A stretch of 14,795 nucleotides of DNA, taken from contig JALOLG010000025.1 of the NCBI GenBank assembly GCA_025456105.1, positions 1 through 14,795 on the forward strand, read 5' to 3'. Position 1 is the first letter of the stretch; each line of letters opens with the position of its first letter. The notes under the pieces were generated by a model. The model was not told the DNA's origin. It was given only the letters and a program-made list of their open reading frames with translations, and did not search any database. The position numbers were made by a program, and so were the translations under genes. The stretch comes from Ilumatobacteraceae bacterium (lineage in GTDB: Bacteria; Actinomycetota; Acidimicrobiia; Acidimicrobiales; Ilumatobacteraceae). This document shows positions 1 to 8,456 of the stretch, piece after piece.

Positions 1-36
1 ACGATGACGAGGGGTGGGAGAGCGTCGCGATGGTGA

Positions 37-321
37 TCAGTGGCCGAGGTGGGCGGGTGGGTAGCCGGTGATCTCCTCGATCACGGCCTCGGCGGCGGCG
101 AGGCGGGGCTCCATCACGTAGATCCGGGCCATCGGCTCGCGGGCCCCGAAGCGCAGGTGCGAGGTGAAGTCCTCCGACATCACGGCGGGGATGTCGCGCT
201 CCCACAGCTCGTGGAGCACCAGCTGGGCCTGCCACAGCGGCAGCCACGCCGCCTCCACGGTGCGCTCCGGATCGGGTGGGCGCGGCTCGTGCGGTCCGAG
301 CATCCATCGCAACAGGCCCAT
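37..321 (-). CDS. DUF2007-like putative signal-transducing protein
   Basis: A 94-residue soluble protein without a signal peptide or membrane segment. The central part (about residues 24-90: a helix 'QAQLVLHELWERDIPAV', a variable stretch, then a short strand ending 'ARIYVMEPRLAAAEAVIEEI') follows the layout of the small DUF2007 'putative signal transducing protein' family. Members of that family have a helix, a short-loop ferredoxin-like core and a C-terminal helix. The family has no well-established function. The ATG at 321 is preferred because a TAGCGT -10-like hexamer lies 9 nt upstream. A second in-frame Met at residue 7 is possible. The gene diverges from the dehydrogenase at 425. Family assignment is by pattern only. 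Confidence 0.6.
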   Translation of the reverse strand: MGLLRWMLGPHEPRPPDPERTVEAAWLPLWQAQLVLHELWERDIPAVMSEDFTSHLRFGAREPMARIYVMEPRLAAAEAVIEEITGYPPAHLGH

Positions 322-330
322 CCCCAGCGA

Positions 331-336
331 ACGCTA
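331..336 (-). promoter_or_regulatory. Putative -10 hexamer (TAGCGT) for the DUF2007-like gene
   Basis: On the minus strand TAGCGT fits the TANNNT -10 pattern and ends 9 nt before the ATG at 321, so the transcript would have almost no leader. No convincing -35 is visible. Confidence 0.4.
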
Positions 337-383
337 CGAGTGGTCGGCAGCGCTGTCCAGATGGGCGCCCACGATGCCGCCGG

Positions 384-389
384 TACCAT
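384..389 (+). promoter_or_regulatory. Putative -10 hexamer (TACCAT) for the semialdehyde dehydrogenase
   Basis: TACCAT lies about 35 nt before the start codon at 425. This predicts a leader of roughly 28 nt that contains the Shine-Dalgarno site at 414-420. Unlike most genes in this window, this one would have an ordinary leadered transcript. Confidence 0.35.
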
Positions 390-413
390 CGAGTGCCGAC
401 AACGACGTCATGG

Positions 414-420
414 GGAGGAA
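414..420 (+). promoter_or_regulatory. Shine-Dalgarno site (GGAGGAA) that sets the mmsA start
   Basis: A strong purine-rich ribosome-binding site, GGAGGAA, sits 4 nt before ATG 425. An in-frame ATG at 410 overlaps this site and is disfavoured. The open frame continues upstream to 164, but that part runs through the divergent gene and the promoter region. Confidence 0.75.
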
Positions 421-424
421 CCCG

Positions 425-1906
<1,482 letters not shown>

Positions 1907-1909
<3 letters not shown>

Positions 1910-1991
1910 CCCGAGTGCCAGCGGCTATCCGAGTGCAGGCGGCCGCAGGTGCGGTCCGGTGGCACTCGGGCGGACGTTGGCACTCGGGTCA
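1907..1991. repeat. Inverted repeat spanning both stop codons at the mmsA/aminotransferase junction
   Basis: TGACCCGAGTGCCA at 1907-1920 is repeated exactly, inverted, at 1978-1991. Each copy begins with the TGA stop of one of the two converging genes. Inside are two partial copies: TCCGAGTGCA (1928-1937, same orientation as the left arm) and TGGCACTCGGG (1960-1970, same orientation as the right arm). The order is therefore forward, forward, inverted, inverted, and nested hairpins can form. A bidirectional terminator or a short palindromic intergenic repeat would fit. There is no U-tract. Confidence 0.7.
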
Positions 1992-3344
1992 CACCGTGTG
2001 GCGGTCGGCGACCTCGAGGGCCTCGTCGATGATGGCGAGCCCCTCGAGGGCCTCGTCGTCGCTGATGGTGCACGGCGGCACGACGTGCATCCGGTTGAAG
2101 TGGGTGAACGGCCACAGGCCGCGCTCCTTGCACGCGTTCGCCAGCTCCACCATGGGTGCTGCCGACGGCCCGCTCGCGTTGTAGGGGACCAGCGCCTCGC
2201 GGGTGCTCCGATCGCGGACCAGCTCGATCGCCCAGAACACGCCGAGGCCGCGCACCTCACCCACGCTCGGGTGCCGCTCGGCGATCTCTCGCAGGCGCGG
2301 CCCGATGACATCGTCGCCGAGGTGGCGGGCGTGGTCGATGATGCCCTCCTCCTCGAAGATGTTGATGCTGGCGACGGCGGCGGCGCAGGCGAGCGGGTGC
2401 CCCGAGTACGTGAGGCCACCCTGGAACGCGCGCTCGCGGAACGTCTCGGCGATCCGCTGGCTGATCACCACACCGCCGAGCGGGACGTAGCCGGAGTTGA
2501 CGCCCTTGGCGAAGCAGATCAGATCGGGGGTGACGTCCCACCGGTCGACGGCGAACCACTCGCCACACCGGCCGAACCCCGCCATCACCTCGTCGCAGAT
2601 CATCACGATCCCGTGCTCGTCGCAGATGTCGCGCACGCCCTGGAGGTAGCCGTCGGGCGGGACGAGGATGCCGTTGGTGCCCACGACCGTCTCGAGCGCG
2701 ATGGCGGCCACGGTGTGCGGACCCTCCACCATGAGCACGTCGCGCAGGTGCTGGAGCGCTCGGACGCACTCCTCGGCGTCGTCGGCGGCGTGGAACGCCG
2801 ACCGGTACGTGTACGGGCCCCAGAACTTCACCGCGCCGGGGATGCCCGGCTCGTTCGCCCAGCGCCGCGGGTCGCCGGTGAGGGTGATCGCGCCCGCCGT
2901 CGCGCCGTGGTAGCTGCGGTAGGTGGTGAGCACCTTGAGCCGGCCGGTGTGGGCGCGGGCGATGCGGATCGCGTTCTCGGCCGCCTCGGCGCCGCCGTTG
3001 GTGAAGAACACCATGTCGAGATCGCCCGGCGCGCGCTCGGCGATGAGCCGGGCCGCCTCGCTGCGGGCGTCGTTGGCGAAGAACGGGGCGATCGTGCACA
3101 GCCGGGCGGCCTGCTCCTGGATCGCGGCGACGAGCTTGGGGTGCTGGTGGCCGATGTTCATGTTGACGAGCTGGCTCGAGAAGTCGAGGTAGCTGCGTCC
3201 CTGGTCGTCCCAGAACCTCGAACCGGCGGCGCCGGCGACCACCAGCGGCGCGATCGCGCCCTGCGCCGACCAGGAGTGGAACACGTGGGCGCGGTCGTTG
3301 GTGAACGCGCTCGCGAGGAGCGGGGACTCGTCGAGCTGGGTCAT
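1989..3344 (-). CDS. Class III PLP-dependent aminotransferase (omega-amino acid type)
   Basis: A 451-residue fold-type I aminotransferase. It carries the cofactor phosphate-binding 'TNGGAEA' (115-121), Asp251 in 'ICDEVMAGFGR' for the pyridine nitrogen, and Schiff-base Lys280 in 'FAKGVNSGYVPLGG'. The last motif is shared with omega-amino acid:pyruvate and taurine aminotransferases, so a beta-alanine, taurine or 3-aminoisobutyrate-like amine donor is plausible. The substrate cannot be read from the sequence. I chose ATG 3344 rather than the longer open frame to 3431. The longer version would overlap the divergent hydrolase, and a TACGCT -10 lies 7 nt before 3344. It converges on mmsA, whose product would oxidise the semialdehyde this enzyme could form. 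Confidence 0.88.
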   Translation of the reverse strand: MTQLDESPLLASAFTNDRAHVFHSWSAQGAIAPLVVAGAAGSRFWDDQGRSYLDFSSQLVNMNIGHQHPKLVAAIQEQAARLCTIAPFFANDARSEAARLIAERAPGDLDMVFFTNGGAEAAENAIRIARAHTGRLKVLTTYRSYHGATAGAITLTGDPRRWANEPGIPGAVKFWGPYTYRSAFHAADDAEECVRALQHLRDVLMVEGPHTVAAIALETVVGTNGILVPPDGYLQGVRDICDEHGIVMICDEVMAGFGRCGEWFAVDRWDVTPDLICFAKGVNSGYVPLGGVVISQRIAETFRERAFQGGLTYSGHPLACAAAVASINIFEEEGIIDHARHLGDDVIGPRLREIAERHPSVGEVRGLGVFWAIELVRDRSTREALVPYNASGPSAAPMVELANACKERGLWPFTHFNRMHVVPPCTISDDEALEGLAIIDEALEVADRHTV

Positions 3345-3351
3345 GTCCGCC

Positions 3352-3357
3352 AGCGTA
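3352..3357 (-). promoter_or_regulatory. Putative leaderless -10 (TACGCT) for the aminotransferase
   Basis: Read on the minus strand, TACGCT ends exactly 7 nt before ATG 3344, which puts the expected transcription start on the start codon. No Shine-Dalgarno site is present. Confidence 0.55.
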
Positions 3358-3379
3358 CGCGGGCCCGTCGCGACCGCGG

Positions 3380-3385
3380 TACGGT
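3380..3385 (+). promoter_or_regulatory. Putative leaderless -10 (TACGGT) for the dienelactone hydrolase
   Basis: TACGGT ends 8 nt before ATG 3394, and the gap is pyrimidine-rich with no Shine-Dalgarno site. The divergent gene's -10 is only 22 nt away, so the two core promoters overlap. Confidence 0.55.
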
Positions 3386-3393
3386 CCGCCCCC

Positions 3394-4062
3394 ATGGGTG
3401 AGATGGTGACCTTCCCGAGCAACGGCTCCACGTGCGACGGCTACCTGGCCGACGGCGGCGGCCCCGGCGTGATCGTGATCCAGGAGTGGTGGGGGCTCGT
3501 CCCGCACATCCGCGACGTCGCCGACCGGTTCGCCGCCGAGGGGTTCACGGCCCTCGCGCCCGACCTGTACCACGGCGAGTCCTCGTCGGAGCCCGATGGG
3601 GCCGGCAAGCTCATGATGGCGCTCAACCTGGCCACCGCCGCCAAGGACCTGTCCGGTGCCGTCGAGCTGCTCCGCCAGCGCACGGGCCGTGAGCACGTGG
3701 GCGCCGTCGGCTACTGCATGGGCGGTGGCCTCGCGCTCGTGCTGGCCTGCCAGCGGCCCGACGCCGTCGCCGCGGTCGCTCCCTACTACGGCGTGATCCC
3801 GTGGGAGTCGGCTCAGCCCGACTGGTCGGCGCTCGCCGCGAAGGTGGTCGGCGAGTACGCGGAGAACGACGGGTTCTTCGGGCCCGAGCCCGTGCGCGCG
3901 CTCGAGTCGCAGCTGCGCGCCCTCGGCAAGGACGCCACGCTGCACATCCACGCCGGCTGCGACCACGCGTTCTTCAACGACACCCGTCCCGAGGTGTACG
4001 ACGCCGCGGCATCGGCGACCGCCTGGGCCCGAACGGTCTCCCTCCTGCGCGACACCCTGTGA
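3394..4062 (+). CDS. Dienelactone hydrolase family protein
   Basis: A 222-residue cytosolic alpha/beta hydrolase of the DLH family, close to the usual 220-240. The catalytic triad is visible as Cys108 in the nucleophile elbow 'GYCMGG', Asp159 in 'YAENDGF' and His191 in 'CDHAFFN'. Glu31 in 'IQEWWG' matches the glutamate that activates the cysteine in carboxymethylenebutenolidase. The classical reaction is dienelactone to maleylacetate. The absence of neighbouring aromatic-ring-cleavage genes makes the true substrate uncertain. ATG 3394 is chosen from the leaderless promoter at 3380-3385; ATG 3403 is an alternative. The gene diverges from the aminotransferase across 49 bp. Confidence 0.88.
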   Translation: MGEMVTFPSNGSTCDGYLADGGGPGVIVIQEWWGLVPHIRDVADRFAAEGFTALAPDLYHGESSSEPDGAGKLMMALNLATAAKDLSGAVELLRQRTGREHVGAVGYCMGGGLALVLACQRPDAVAAVAPYYGVIPWESAQPDWSALAAKVVGEYAENDGFFGPEPVRALESQLRALGKDATLHIHAGCDHAFFNDTRPEVYDAAASATAWARTVSLLRDTL

Positions 4063-4064
4063 AG

Positions 4065-4070
4065 TAGGGT
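4065..4070 (+). promoter_or_regulatory. Putative leaderless -10 (TAGGGT) for the lipoprotein
   Basis: TAGGGT ends 7 nt before ATG 4078 and starts 3 nt after the upstream stop. A separate leaderless transcript is likely, although the genes are only 15 nt apart. Confidence 0.55.
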
Positions 4071-4077
4071 CCGCGCC

Positions 4078-4821
4078 ATGGCGCGACGGCTGACCCTGCT
4101 CCTGACGATCCCGCTCCTCGCGGTGGCCGCCTGCGGCGGCGACGACGGTGGATCTGCCTCCACCGAGGACTGGTGCGATCTCGCTCGTGAGGTCGAGTCG
4201 ACCTTCGACGAGGGTGACGCCGTCGACTTCACCGACCCGGCGGCCGTCGAGGAGCAGTTCCGCAGCTCGGTCGAGGTGCTGCAGCGCGCCGCCGATGCGG
4301 CACCGGAGGAGATCAGCGACGACGTCCAGACCACGGTCGAGGCGTTCGAGGAGCTGGTGGGTCTGCTCGAGGACGCGGACTTCGACTTCCTCGCCATCGA
4401 CCAGGCGGCGTTCGAGGAGATCGGCGTTCGGGCCGAGGAGGCATCGGCGAACATCGAGGAGTTCAACGAGACCGAGTGCGGCATCCCGGCGTCGGGCAGC
4501 AGCGACGAGAGTGGCAGCAGCGACGACACGGTCGCTGACGACTCGACGGGCGACGACTCGACCGGCGACGACTCGAGCGGCGACGACTCGACCGGTGACG
4601 ACAGCTCGAGCGGCACCCTGCCCGAGAGCGGCAGCATCCGCGACATGCTCGTCCAGCAGTTCACCGCCATCGGTCTCACCGAGGAGGAGGCGACCTGCAT
4701 CGCCGACAAGGTCGACATCAACGACCCGGCGATGACGAGCGGCGATCCGACCGCGATGCTCGACCTGTTCGAGGAGTGCGGGATCGACATGGCTCGCCTC
4801 GCCGAGCTCGGTGGCGGCTGA
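4078..4821 (+). CDS. Secreted lipoprotein with an Asp/Ser-rich repeat linker
   Basis: A 247-residue protein of unknown function. The N-terminus is a lipoprotein signal: basic 'MARR', a hydrophobic stretch, and a 'VAAC' lipobox with Cys19 as the predicted lipidated residue. An acidic helical domain (about 29-138) is bounded by Cys residues in 'EDWCDL' and 'ETECGIP', which may form a disulphide. A very acidic linker (about 140-180) consists largely of GDDS[T/S] units. A small C-terminal domain (about 184-247) contains 'GLTEEEATCIADKV' and 'FEECGID', with two more cysteines. Its role could be surface sensing or binding. No specific function can be assigned. Confidence 0.85.
   Translation: MARRLTLLLTIPLLAVAACGGDDGGSASTEDWCDLAREVESTFDEGDAVDFTDPAAVEEQFRSSVEVLQRAADAAPEEISDDVQTTVEAFEELVGLLEDADFDFLAIDQAAFEEIGVRAEEASANIEEFNETECGIPASGSSDESGSSDDTVADDSTGDDSTGDDSSGDDSTGDDSSSGTLPESGSIRDMLVQQFTAIGLTEEEATCIADKVDINDPAMTSGDPTAMLDLFEECGIDMARLAELGGG
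4537..4614 (+). repeat. 15-bp in-frame tandem repeat (GDDST/S units)
   Basis: Four 15-bp units of the form GACGACTCGASSGGY run head to tail from 4537 to 4596. A fifth, altered 18-bp unit follows (4597-4614). The repeat encodes the acidic linker of the lipoprotein and keeps the frame, so unit-number changes would lengthen or shorten the linker without breaking the gene. Confidence 0.8.
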
Positions 4822-4839
4822 CCCTCGGCCCGGGCGCTG

Positions 4840-5423
4840 ATGTTCGACGCCGTCCTGTTCGACGCGGGCGGTGTGCTCGTCCTGCCCGACCCCACGGTGC
4901 TGGGGCCGCTGCTCGTGCCCTATGGCGCGGCGATCGACGTCGAGTCGCACCGCCGGGCTCACTACGCCGGCATGGCCGAGAAGTCGCGGGCCGGCGCCCA
5001 CGAGGTCGACTGGGCGGAGTACGACCGTGGCTACGTCGAGGCGCTCGGGGTGCCCGATGAGCACGCCGAGGAAGCCGCGTACGTGCTGGGCCGCACCCGT
5101 CACGCCCACATCTGGCGGTGGCGGATCCCCGGGAGCACCGAGGCGCTGACCGCGCTGCACGCCGCGGGTGTGCCGACGACAGCCACGTCGTGGGGGTGGC
5201 CAAGCCCGACCCGGCGATCTTCGAGCATGCGCTCGTGCACTTCGAGGGCATCGACCGGGCGCGCATCGCGTACGTGGGCGACTCGGTGACGATCGACGTC
5301 GGTGGTGCGCGGGCCGCCGGCCTCACGCCGGTGCTGGTCGACCCCTACGACGACCACCCCGAGCTCGACGCCGCCCGGGTGCGCGAGCTGTCGGAGCTGG
5401 TGGCGCGGCTCGTGGCCGGCTGA
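4840..5423 (+). pseudogene. HAD-superfamily hydrolase, broken by internal deletion and frameshift
   Basis: The first frame (from ATG 4840) gives a HAD start, 'FDAVLFDAGGVLVLPD', with nucleophile Asp8, and stays sensible to 'ALHAAGVP' near 5172. The sense then moves to another frame, 'DSHVVGVAKPDPAIFEHAL' and 'YVGDSVTIDVGGARAAG' (motifs III and IV), ending at 5423. Between the two parts the conserved motif II strand (Val-Val-[Ser/Thr]-Asn) and the residues after it are missing. The two parts together make about 194 codons against roughly 230-240 for this type. This suggests loss of about 40 codons at a point near 5171-5182, with a frame change. It starts 18 nt after the lipoprotein stop. An assembly error is the alternative. 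Either product as read would lack a complete active site. Confidence 0.75.
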
Positions 5424-5432
5424 CGGCCTCGC

Positions 5433-7058
5433 TCAGGTGCCGGCGTCGGTGACCAGCCGGCGGGCGATCACCTTCAGGCACAGGGTCTCGTCGGCGCCTT
5501 CGAAGATCGACAGCACCCGGGCGTCGACGAACAGGCGGCTGACGGTGTACTCCTCGGCGTAGCCGAAGCCGCCGTGGATCTGCATCGCCTCGCGGGTGAC
5601 CCACTCGGCGGCCTTGCACACGTAGGCCTTCACCATGCTCGCCTCCATCGCGCCCTGGCCCTTGGCCATGAGGGTGGCGACGGCGTACGAGAACTGCCGG
5701 CCCGCCTGGATGAGCACCGCCATCCGACCGAGCTTGGCCCGCGTGAGCTGGTACTCGACGATGTTCGAGCCGAACACGCTGCGGTTCTGGGCGTACTCGA
5801 GCGCCTGCTCGTAGGCGGCCTGCATCACGCCGACGGCCCGGGCGGCGGTCTGCAGCCGACCGTTCTCGAAGCCCTCCATCTGGTAGTAGAAGCCGCGGCC
5901 GAGGCCGGTCTCCTCACCCACCAGGTGGTCGGCGGGCACCCACCAGTCCTCGAGCGCGATCTCGTAGGAGTGCATCCCCCGGTAGCCGATCGTGTCGATG
6001 GGACGGCCCTCCATCCGCCCCACCCGACCCTCGACCGGGTCCTGGGTGAAGACGAACCCGTGCGCGTCGCCCCGTGGCTTGGGCACCACGAACAGCGACA
6101 GGCCGCGGTGCGTCTTGGAGCGATCGGGGTCGGTGCGGGCCAGCAGGGCGAGCGCGTCGGCGCGGGCACCGAACGTGCACCACGTCTTCACGCCGTTGAT
6201 CACGTAGCCCGGTGCGCCATCGGGTCCGGTGGCCGGCGTGGCCGTGACCTTGATGCCGGCCACGTCGCTGCCGTAGTCGGGCTCGGTGACGGCCACGGCG
6301 GGCATCACCTCGGCGGCGGCGAGCTTCGGGAGCCACGTCTGCTTCTGCTCCTCGGTGCCGCCGCGCACGAGCGCACGGGTGAGGATCTCGGGCCGCGTGA
6401 TGAGCGAGCCGCCGATGCCGAGGCTCACCCGGCTCAGCTCCTCGGTGGCCACCACCATCGCGGTGTACTCGTCGTCGCCGCCCTCGGAGAACCCGCCGTA
6501 CTCGGCCGGCACGCTCAGACCGAAGGCGCCGAGCTCGGCGAGGCCGGTGATGATCTCCTCGGGGACGTCCCCGTTCGTGCGGTGCACGTGCTCGGCGTGC
6601 GGCCCGATGACGTTCTGGGCGAACGACCGGAACGTGTCCTGCACCATCTCCATCTCGCCGCCCAGGTGGCGCGGACCCGGGAGCTCGGCGAGCGAGGCGA
6701 GGAACGCCGGGTCGCGGTAGGTGGCCATGAAGCTGCGCGCCGGGTCGAACACCGTCGGCTCGATGCCCCACAGCGACTCCCGCCCGAGCGTCTTGGCGGC
6801 CAGGTCGTGCACCATGTCGGCCGCGTAGGCGCAGGTGATGCGCGCCTCGACGTCGCCCTTGCCGCCGTAGTCGAGCAGCGACCGGGCGGTGGCGACCGCC
6901 GATGCAGCGTGCGCGAGGTCGTAGGCGAAGACCTGGTGGACCTCGGGGCCGCCGGCCTCGGCGAGCCGACGGACGGCCGCCCCCACGACGCGGTCGGCGA
7001 GATCGATGACATCGGCGGCCACCGTGAGATCGGGCACGGACAGGTCGTGGTCGGACAT
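5433..7058 (-). CDS. mcd: Acyl-CoA dehydrogenase, probable (2S)-methylsuccinyl-CoA dehydrogenase
   Basis: A 541-residue flavoprotein, much longer than the ordinary 380-residue acyl-CoA dehydrogenases. It has an extra N-terminal helical region (about 1-130) before the standard fold. That architecture and length match methylsuccinyl-CoA dehydrogenase of the ethylmalonyl-CoA pathway, which oxidises methylsuccinyl-CoA to mesaconyl-CoA. Visible motifs are 'AVTEPDYGSDVAG' (256-268) for FAD and substrate binding, 'QIHGGFGYAEEY' near the C-terminus, and Glu520 in 'SIFEGADET' as the likely catalytic base. ATG 7058 is preferred over the longer open frame because a TATCGT -10 ends 7 nt upstream. The mesaconyl-CoA hydratase candidate at 11708 supports the assignment. 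A different long-chain or branched acyl-CoA substrate cannot be excluded. Its stop lies 9 nt from the HAD remnant's stop, with no terminator visible. Confidence 0.75.
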   Translation of the reverse strand: MSDHDLSVPDLTVAADVIDLADRVVGAAVRRLAEAGGPEVHQVFAYDLAHAASAVATARSLLDYGGKGDVEARITCAYAADMVHDLAAKTLGRESLWGIEPTVFDPARSFMATYRDPAFLASLAELPGPRHLGGEMEMVQDTFRSFAQNVIGPHAEHVHRTNGDVPEEIITGLAELGAFGLSVPAEYGGFSEGGDDEYTAMVVATEELSRVSLGIGGSLITRPEILTRALVRGGTEEQKQTWLPKLAAAEVMPAVAVTEPDYGSDVAGIKVTATPATGPDGAPGYVINGVKTWCTFGARADALALLARTDPDRSKTHRGLSLFVVPKPRGDAHGFVFTQDPVEGRVGRMEGRPIDTIGYRGMHSYEIALEDWWVPADHLVGEETGLGRGFYYQMEGFENGRLQTAARAVGVMQAAYEQALEYAQNRSVFGSNIVEYQLTRAKLGRMAVLIQAGRQFSYAVATLMAKGQGAMEASMVKAYVCKAAEWVTREAMQIHGGFGYAEEYTVSRLFVDARVLSIFEGADETLCLKVIARRLVTDAGT

Positions 7059-7065
7059 GCTCCGG

Positions 7066-7071
7066 ACGATA
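7066..7071 (-). promoter_or_regulatory. Putative leaderless -10 (TATCGT) for the acyl-CoA dehydrogenase
   Basis: On the minus strand TATCGT is followed by 7 nt (CCGGAGC) and then ATG 7058. The GGAG in the gap could also act as a short Shine-Dalgarno sequence. Confidence 0.5.
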
Positions 7072-7111
7072 GTTGCGGCGGATCGATCGCCACCTTCCCG
7101 GCTCGGGTCGC

Positions 7112-7117
7112 CATGCT
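7112..7117 (+). promoter_or_regulatory. Weak putative -10 (CATGCT) for the LOG-family gene
   Basis: CATGCT deviates from TANNNT at the first base but ends 7 nt before GTG 7125, the same spacing as at neighbouring genes. The 66-bp divergent gap holds both this site and the opposite promoter. Confidence 0.3.
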
Positions 7118-7124
7118 GTGACTC

Positions 7125-7700
7125 GTGTCCGTCTCGCTCACGGTGTTCTGCGGCTCCAACCGGGGTGTCGGCGAGGCCTACGCCGAAGCAGCAGCCGAGC
7201 TCGGCGCCGAGATCGCACGTCGCGGGATCGACCTCGTGTACGGCGGGGGCCGGGTCGGCCTGATGGGGCTGGTCGCCGACGCCGCGCTCGCCGCGGGCGG
7301 CCGGGTCACCGGGGTGATCCCGCAGCACCTGGTGGACGCCGAGGTCGCACACGGTGGGCTCACCGAGCTCGTGGTGACGGCCTCGATGCACGAGCGCAAG
7401 GCGCGGATGATCGCCGGGTCCTCGGGGTTCGTGGTGCTGCCCGGCGGCTTCGGCACGTTCGAGGAGGCGCTCGAGGTGGTCACCTGGAACCAGCTCGGTC
7501 TCGTGGCCGCACCGGTGGTGTGCCTCGACGTCGACGCGTTCTTCGTGCCGCTCGTCCAGCAGGTCGGGCGCGCCGTGCAGGCGGGCTTCGTGCGGGCCGA
7601 GCACGCTCGGCTGCTCACCATCGTCGGCACGGCGAGGGCAGCGGTCGACGCTGCGCTCGCGCCGCCGCCCCCACTCGTCCCGAAGTGGATCGAGCCCTGA
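7125..7700 (+). CDS. LOG family (TIGR00730) Rossmann-fold nucleotide phosphoribohydrolase
   Basis: A 191-residue cytosolic protein of the family once annotated as lysine decarboxylase. It carries the diagnostic 'MHERKA' (88-93) and 'PGGFGTFEE' (106-114) motifs, plus the Gly-rich 'VYGGGRVGLMG' at 38-48. Characterised members remove ribose 5-phosphate from cytokinin nucleotides or other nucleoside monophosphates. In a bacterium like this the physiological substrate is uncertain. The start is GTG; the position is supported by the N-terminal 'SVSLTVFCGSNRG', typical of the family. Its stop is 3 nt from the stop of the convergent permease gene. Confidence 0.88.
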   Translation: MSVSLTVFCGSNRGVGEAYAEAAAELGAEIARRGIDLVYGGGRVGLMGLVADAALAAGGRVTGVIPQHLVDAEVAHGGLTELVVTASMHERKARMIAGSSGFVVLPGGFGTFEEALEVVTWNQLGLVAAPVVCLDVDAFFVPLVQQVGRAVQAGFVRAEHARLLTIVGTARAAVDAALAPPPPLVPKWIEP

Positions 7701-7703
7701 GCG

Positions 7704-8456
7704 TCACTCCCAGCGGAACGCGCGCACGGCGAGCGGCGCACCGATGGCGACGATCGCGAGGAGGATGAGCCACGACCCGTCCGGATCGAGCTCGAGCCAG
7801 CCGTGCTGCATCACCCGGACCGCGTGCCACATCGGCGTCGCGGTCGAGATCGCGCGCATCGCATCGGTGAGCACCTCAGGTGGCGGGCCGGCACCGCCGA
7901 GGAAGAGCATCACGAACCACAGCAGCATCCCGAGGGCTTGCGCCGATCGGGCCGTGGGGAGCACGGCGCCGAGCAGCACCCCGAGGGTCGAGAACGCGAG
8001 GGTGCTGGTGACGAAGCCGAGCAGCACGATGGGGATCGACCAGGGCCCGACGAAGTCGTACACGATCGTGGCGGTCACGAGGAGCACCACGACGCTGACC
8101 GCCGAGATGACGATCGCGACCCCCAGCTCGGCCATCGCCACCTGCCACGCGGTGATCGACGATGCGTGGTACCGCCGGAGGACCCCTCGCTCGCGGTTGC
8201 CGGCGAGATGCGCCGGCACGCTGATCAGGCACACCGAGACCACGACGAGCGCGACGTAGGCGGGGACGTAGTAGTCCATGGCGCCGACGCCTCGGTACAC
8301 GGGACCGCCGGTGTCGAGCTCGCCGGGCTCGTTGCCGAAGACACCCCCGAGGATCAGCAGCACGATGACCGGGAGGGCGAGTGAGAACAGCACGGTCATG
8401 GGGTCGCGGATGAACAGCTTCAGCTCGAGGCGGGTGAGCTCGGCGGTCGTCCTCAC
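7704..8456 (-). CDS. ABC-2 type transporter permease
   Basis: A 250-residue integral membrane protein with six predicted membrane segments (about 21-40, 62-82, 110-133, 140-165, 171-188 and 228-246). A cytosolic start 'RTTAELTRLELKLFIRDP' is typical of ABC-2 exporters of the drug, antibiotic or polysaccharide type. The GTG start at 8456 overlaps the stop of the upstream ATPase gene in a GTGA (4-nt overlap), so the two are translationally coupled and form one exporter. The open frame continues far upstream, but that part is a shadow of the ATPase gene. The exported compound is not indicated by any neighbour. Confidence 0.88.
   Translation of the reverse strand: MRTTAELTRLELKLFIRDPMTVLFSLALPVIVLLILGGVFGNEPGELDTGGPVYRGVGAMDYYVPAYVALVVVSVCLISVPAHLAGNRERGVLRRYHASSITAWQVAMAELGVAIVISAVSVVVLLVTATIVYDFVGPWSIPIVLLGFVTSTLAFSTLGVLLGAVLPTARSAQALGMLLWFVMLFLGGAGPPPEVLTDAMRAISTATPMWHAVRVMQHGWLELDPDGSWLILLAIVAIGAPLAVRAFRWE

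Noticed and set aside
1..71. Possible C-terminal end of a plus-strand gene (frame 3, 'DDEGWESVAMVISG...', stop at 69-71)
   Set aside because: Only about 22 codons are visible, it overlaps the end of the minus-strand gene by 35 nt, and no motif is recognisable.
2257..5160. 967-residue minus-strand open frame
   Set aside because: It crosses four better-supported genes, is rich in Arg/His/Pro repeats, and is a typical GC-rich antisense artefact.
5424..5432. Terminator between the HAD remnant and the acyl-CoA dehydrogenase
   Set aside because: Only 9 nt separate the stops and no hairpin beyond the trivial TGA/TCA symmetry is present.
5574..7121. 515-residue plus-strand open frame antisense to the acyl-CoA dehydrogenase
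   Set aside because: It is the antisense shadow of a well-supported enzyme with intact motifs; composition is His/Arg/Gly-rich with no recognisable domain.
7701..7703. Terminator between the LOG-family gene and the ABC permease
   Set aside because: The gap is 3 nt and no inverted repeat spans it.
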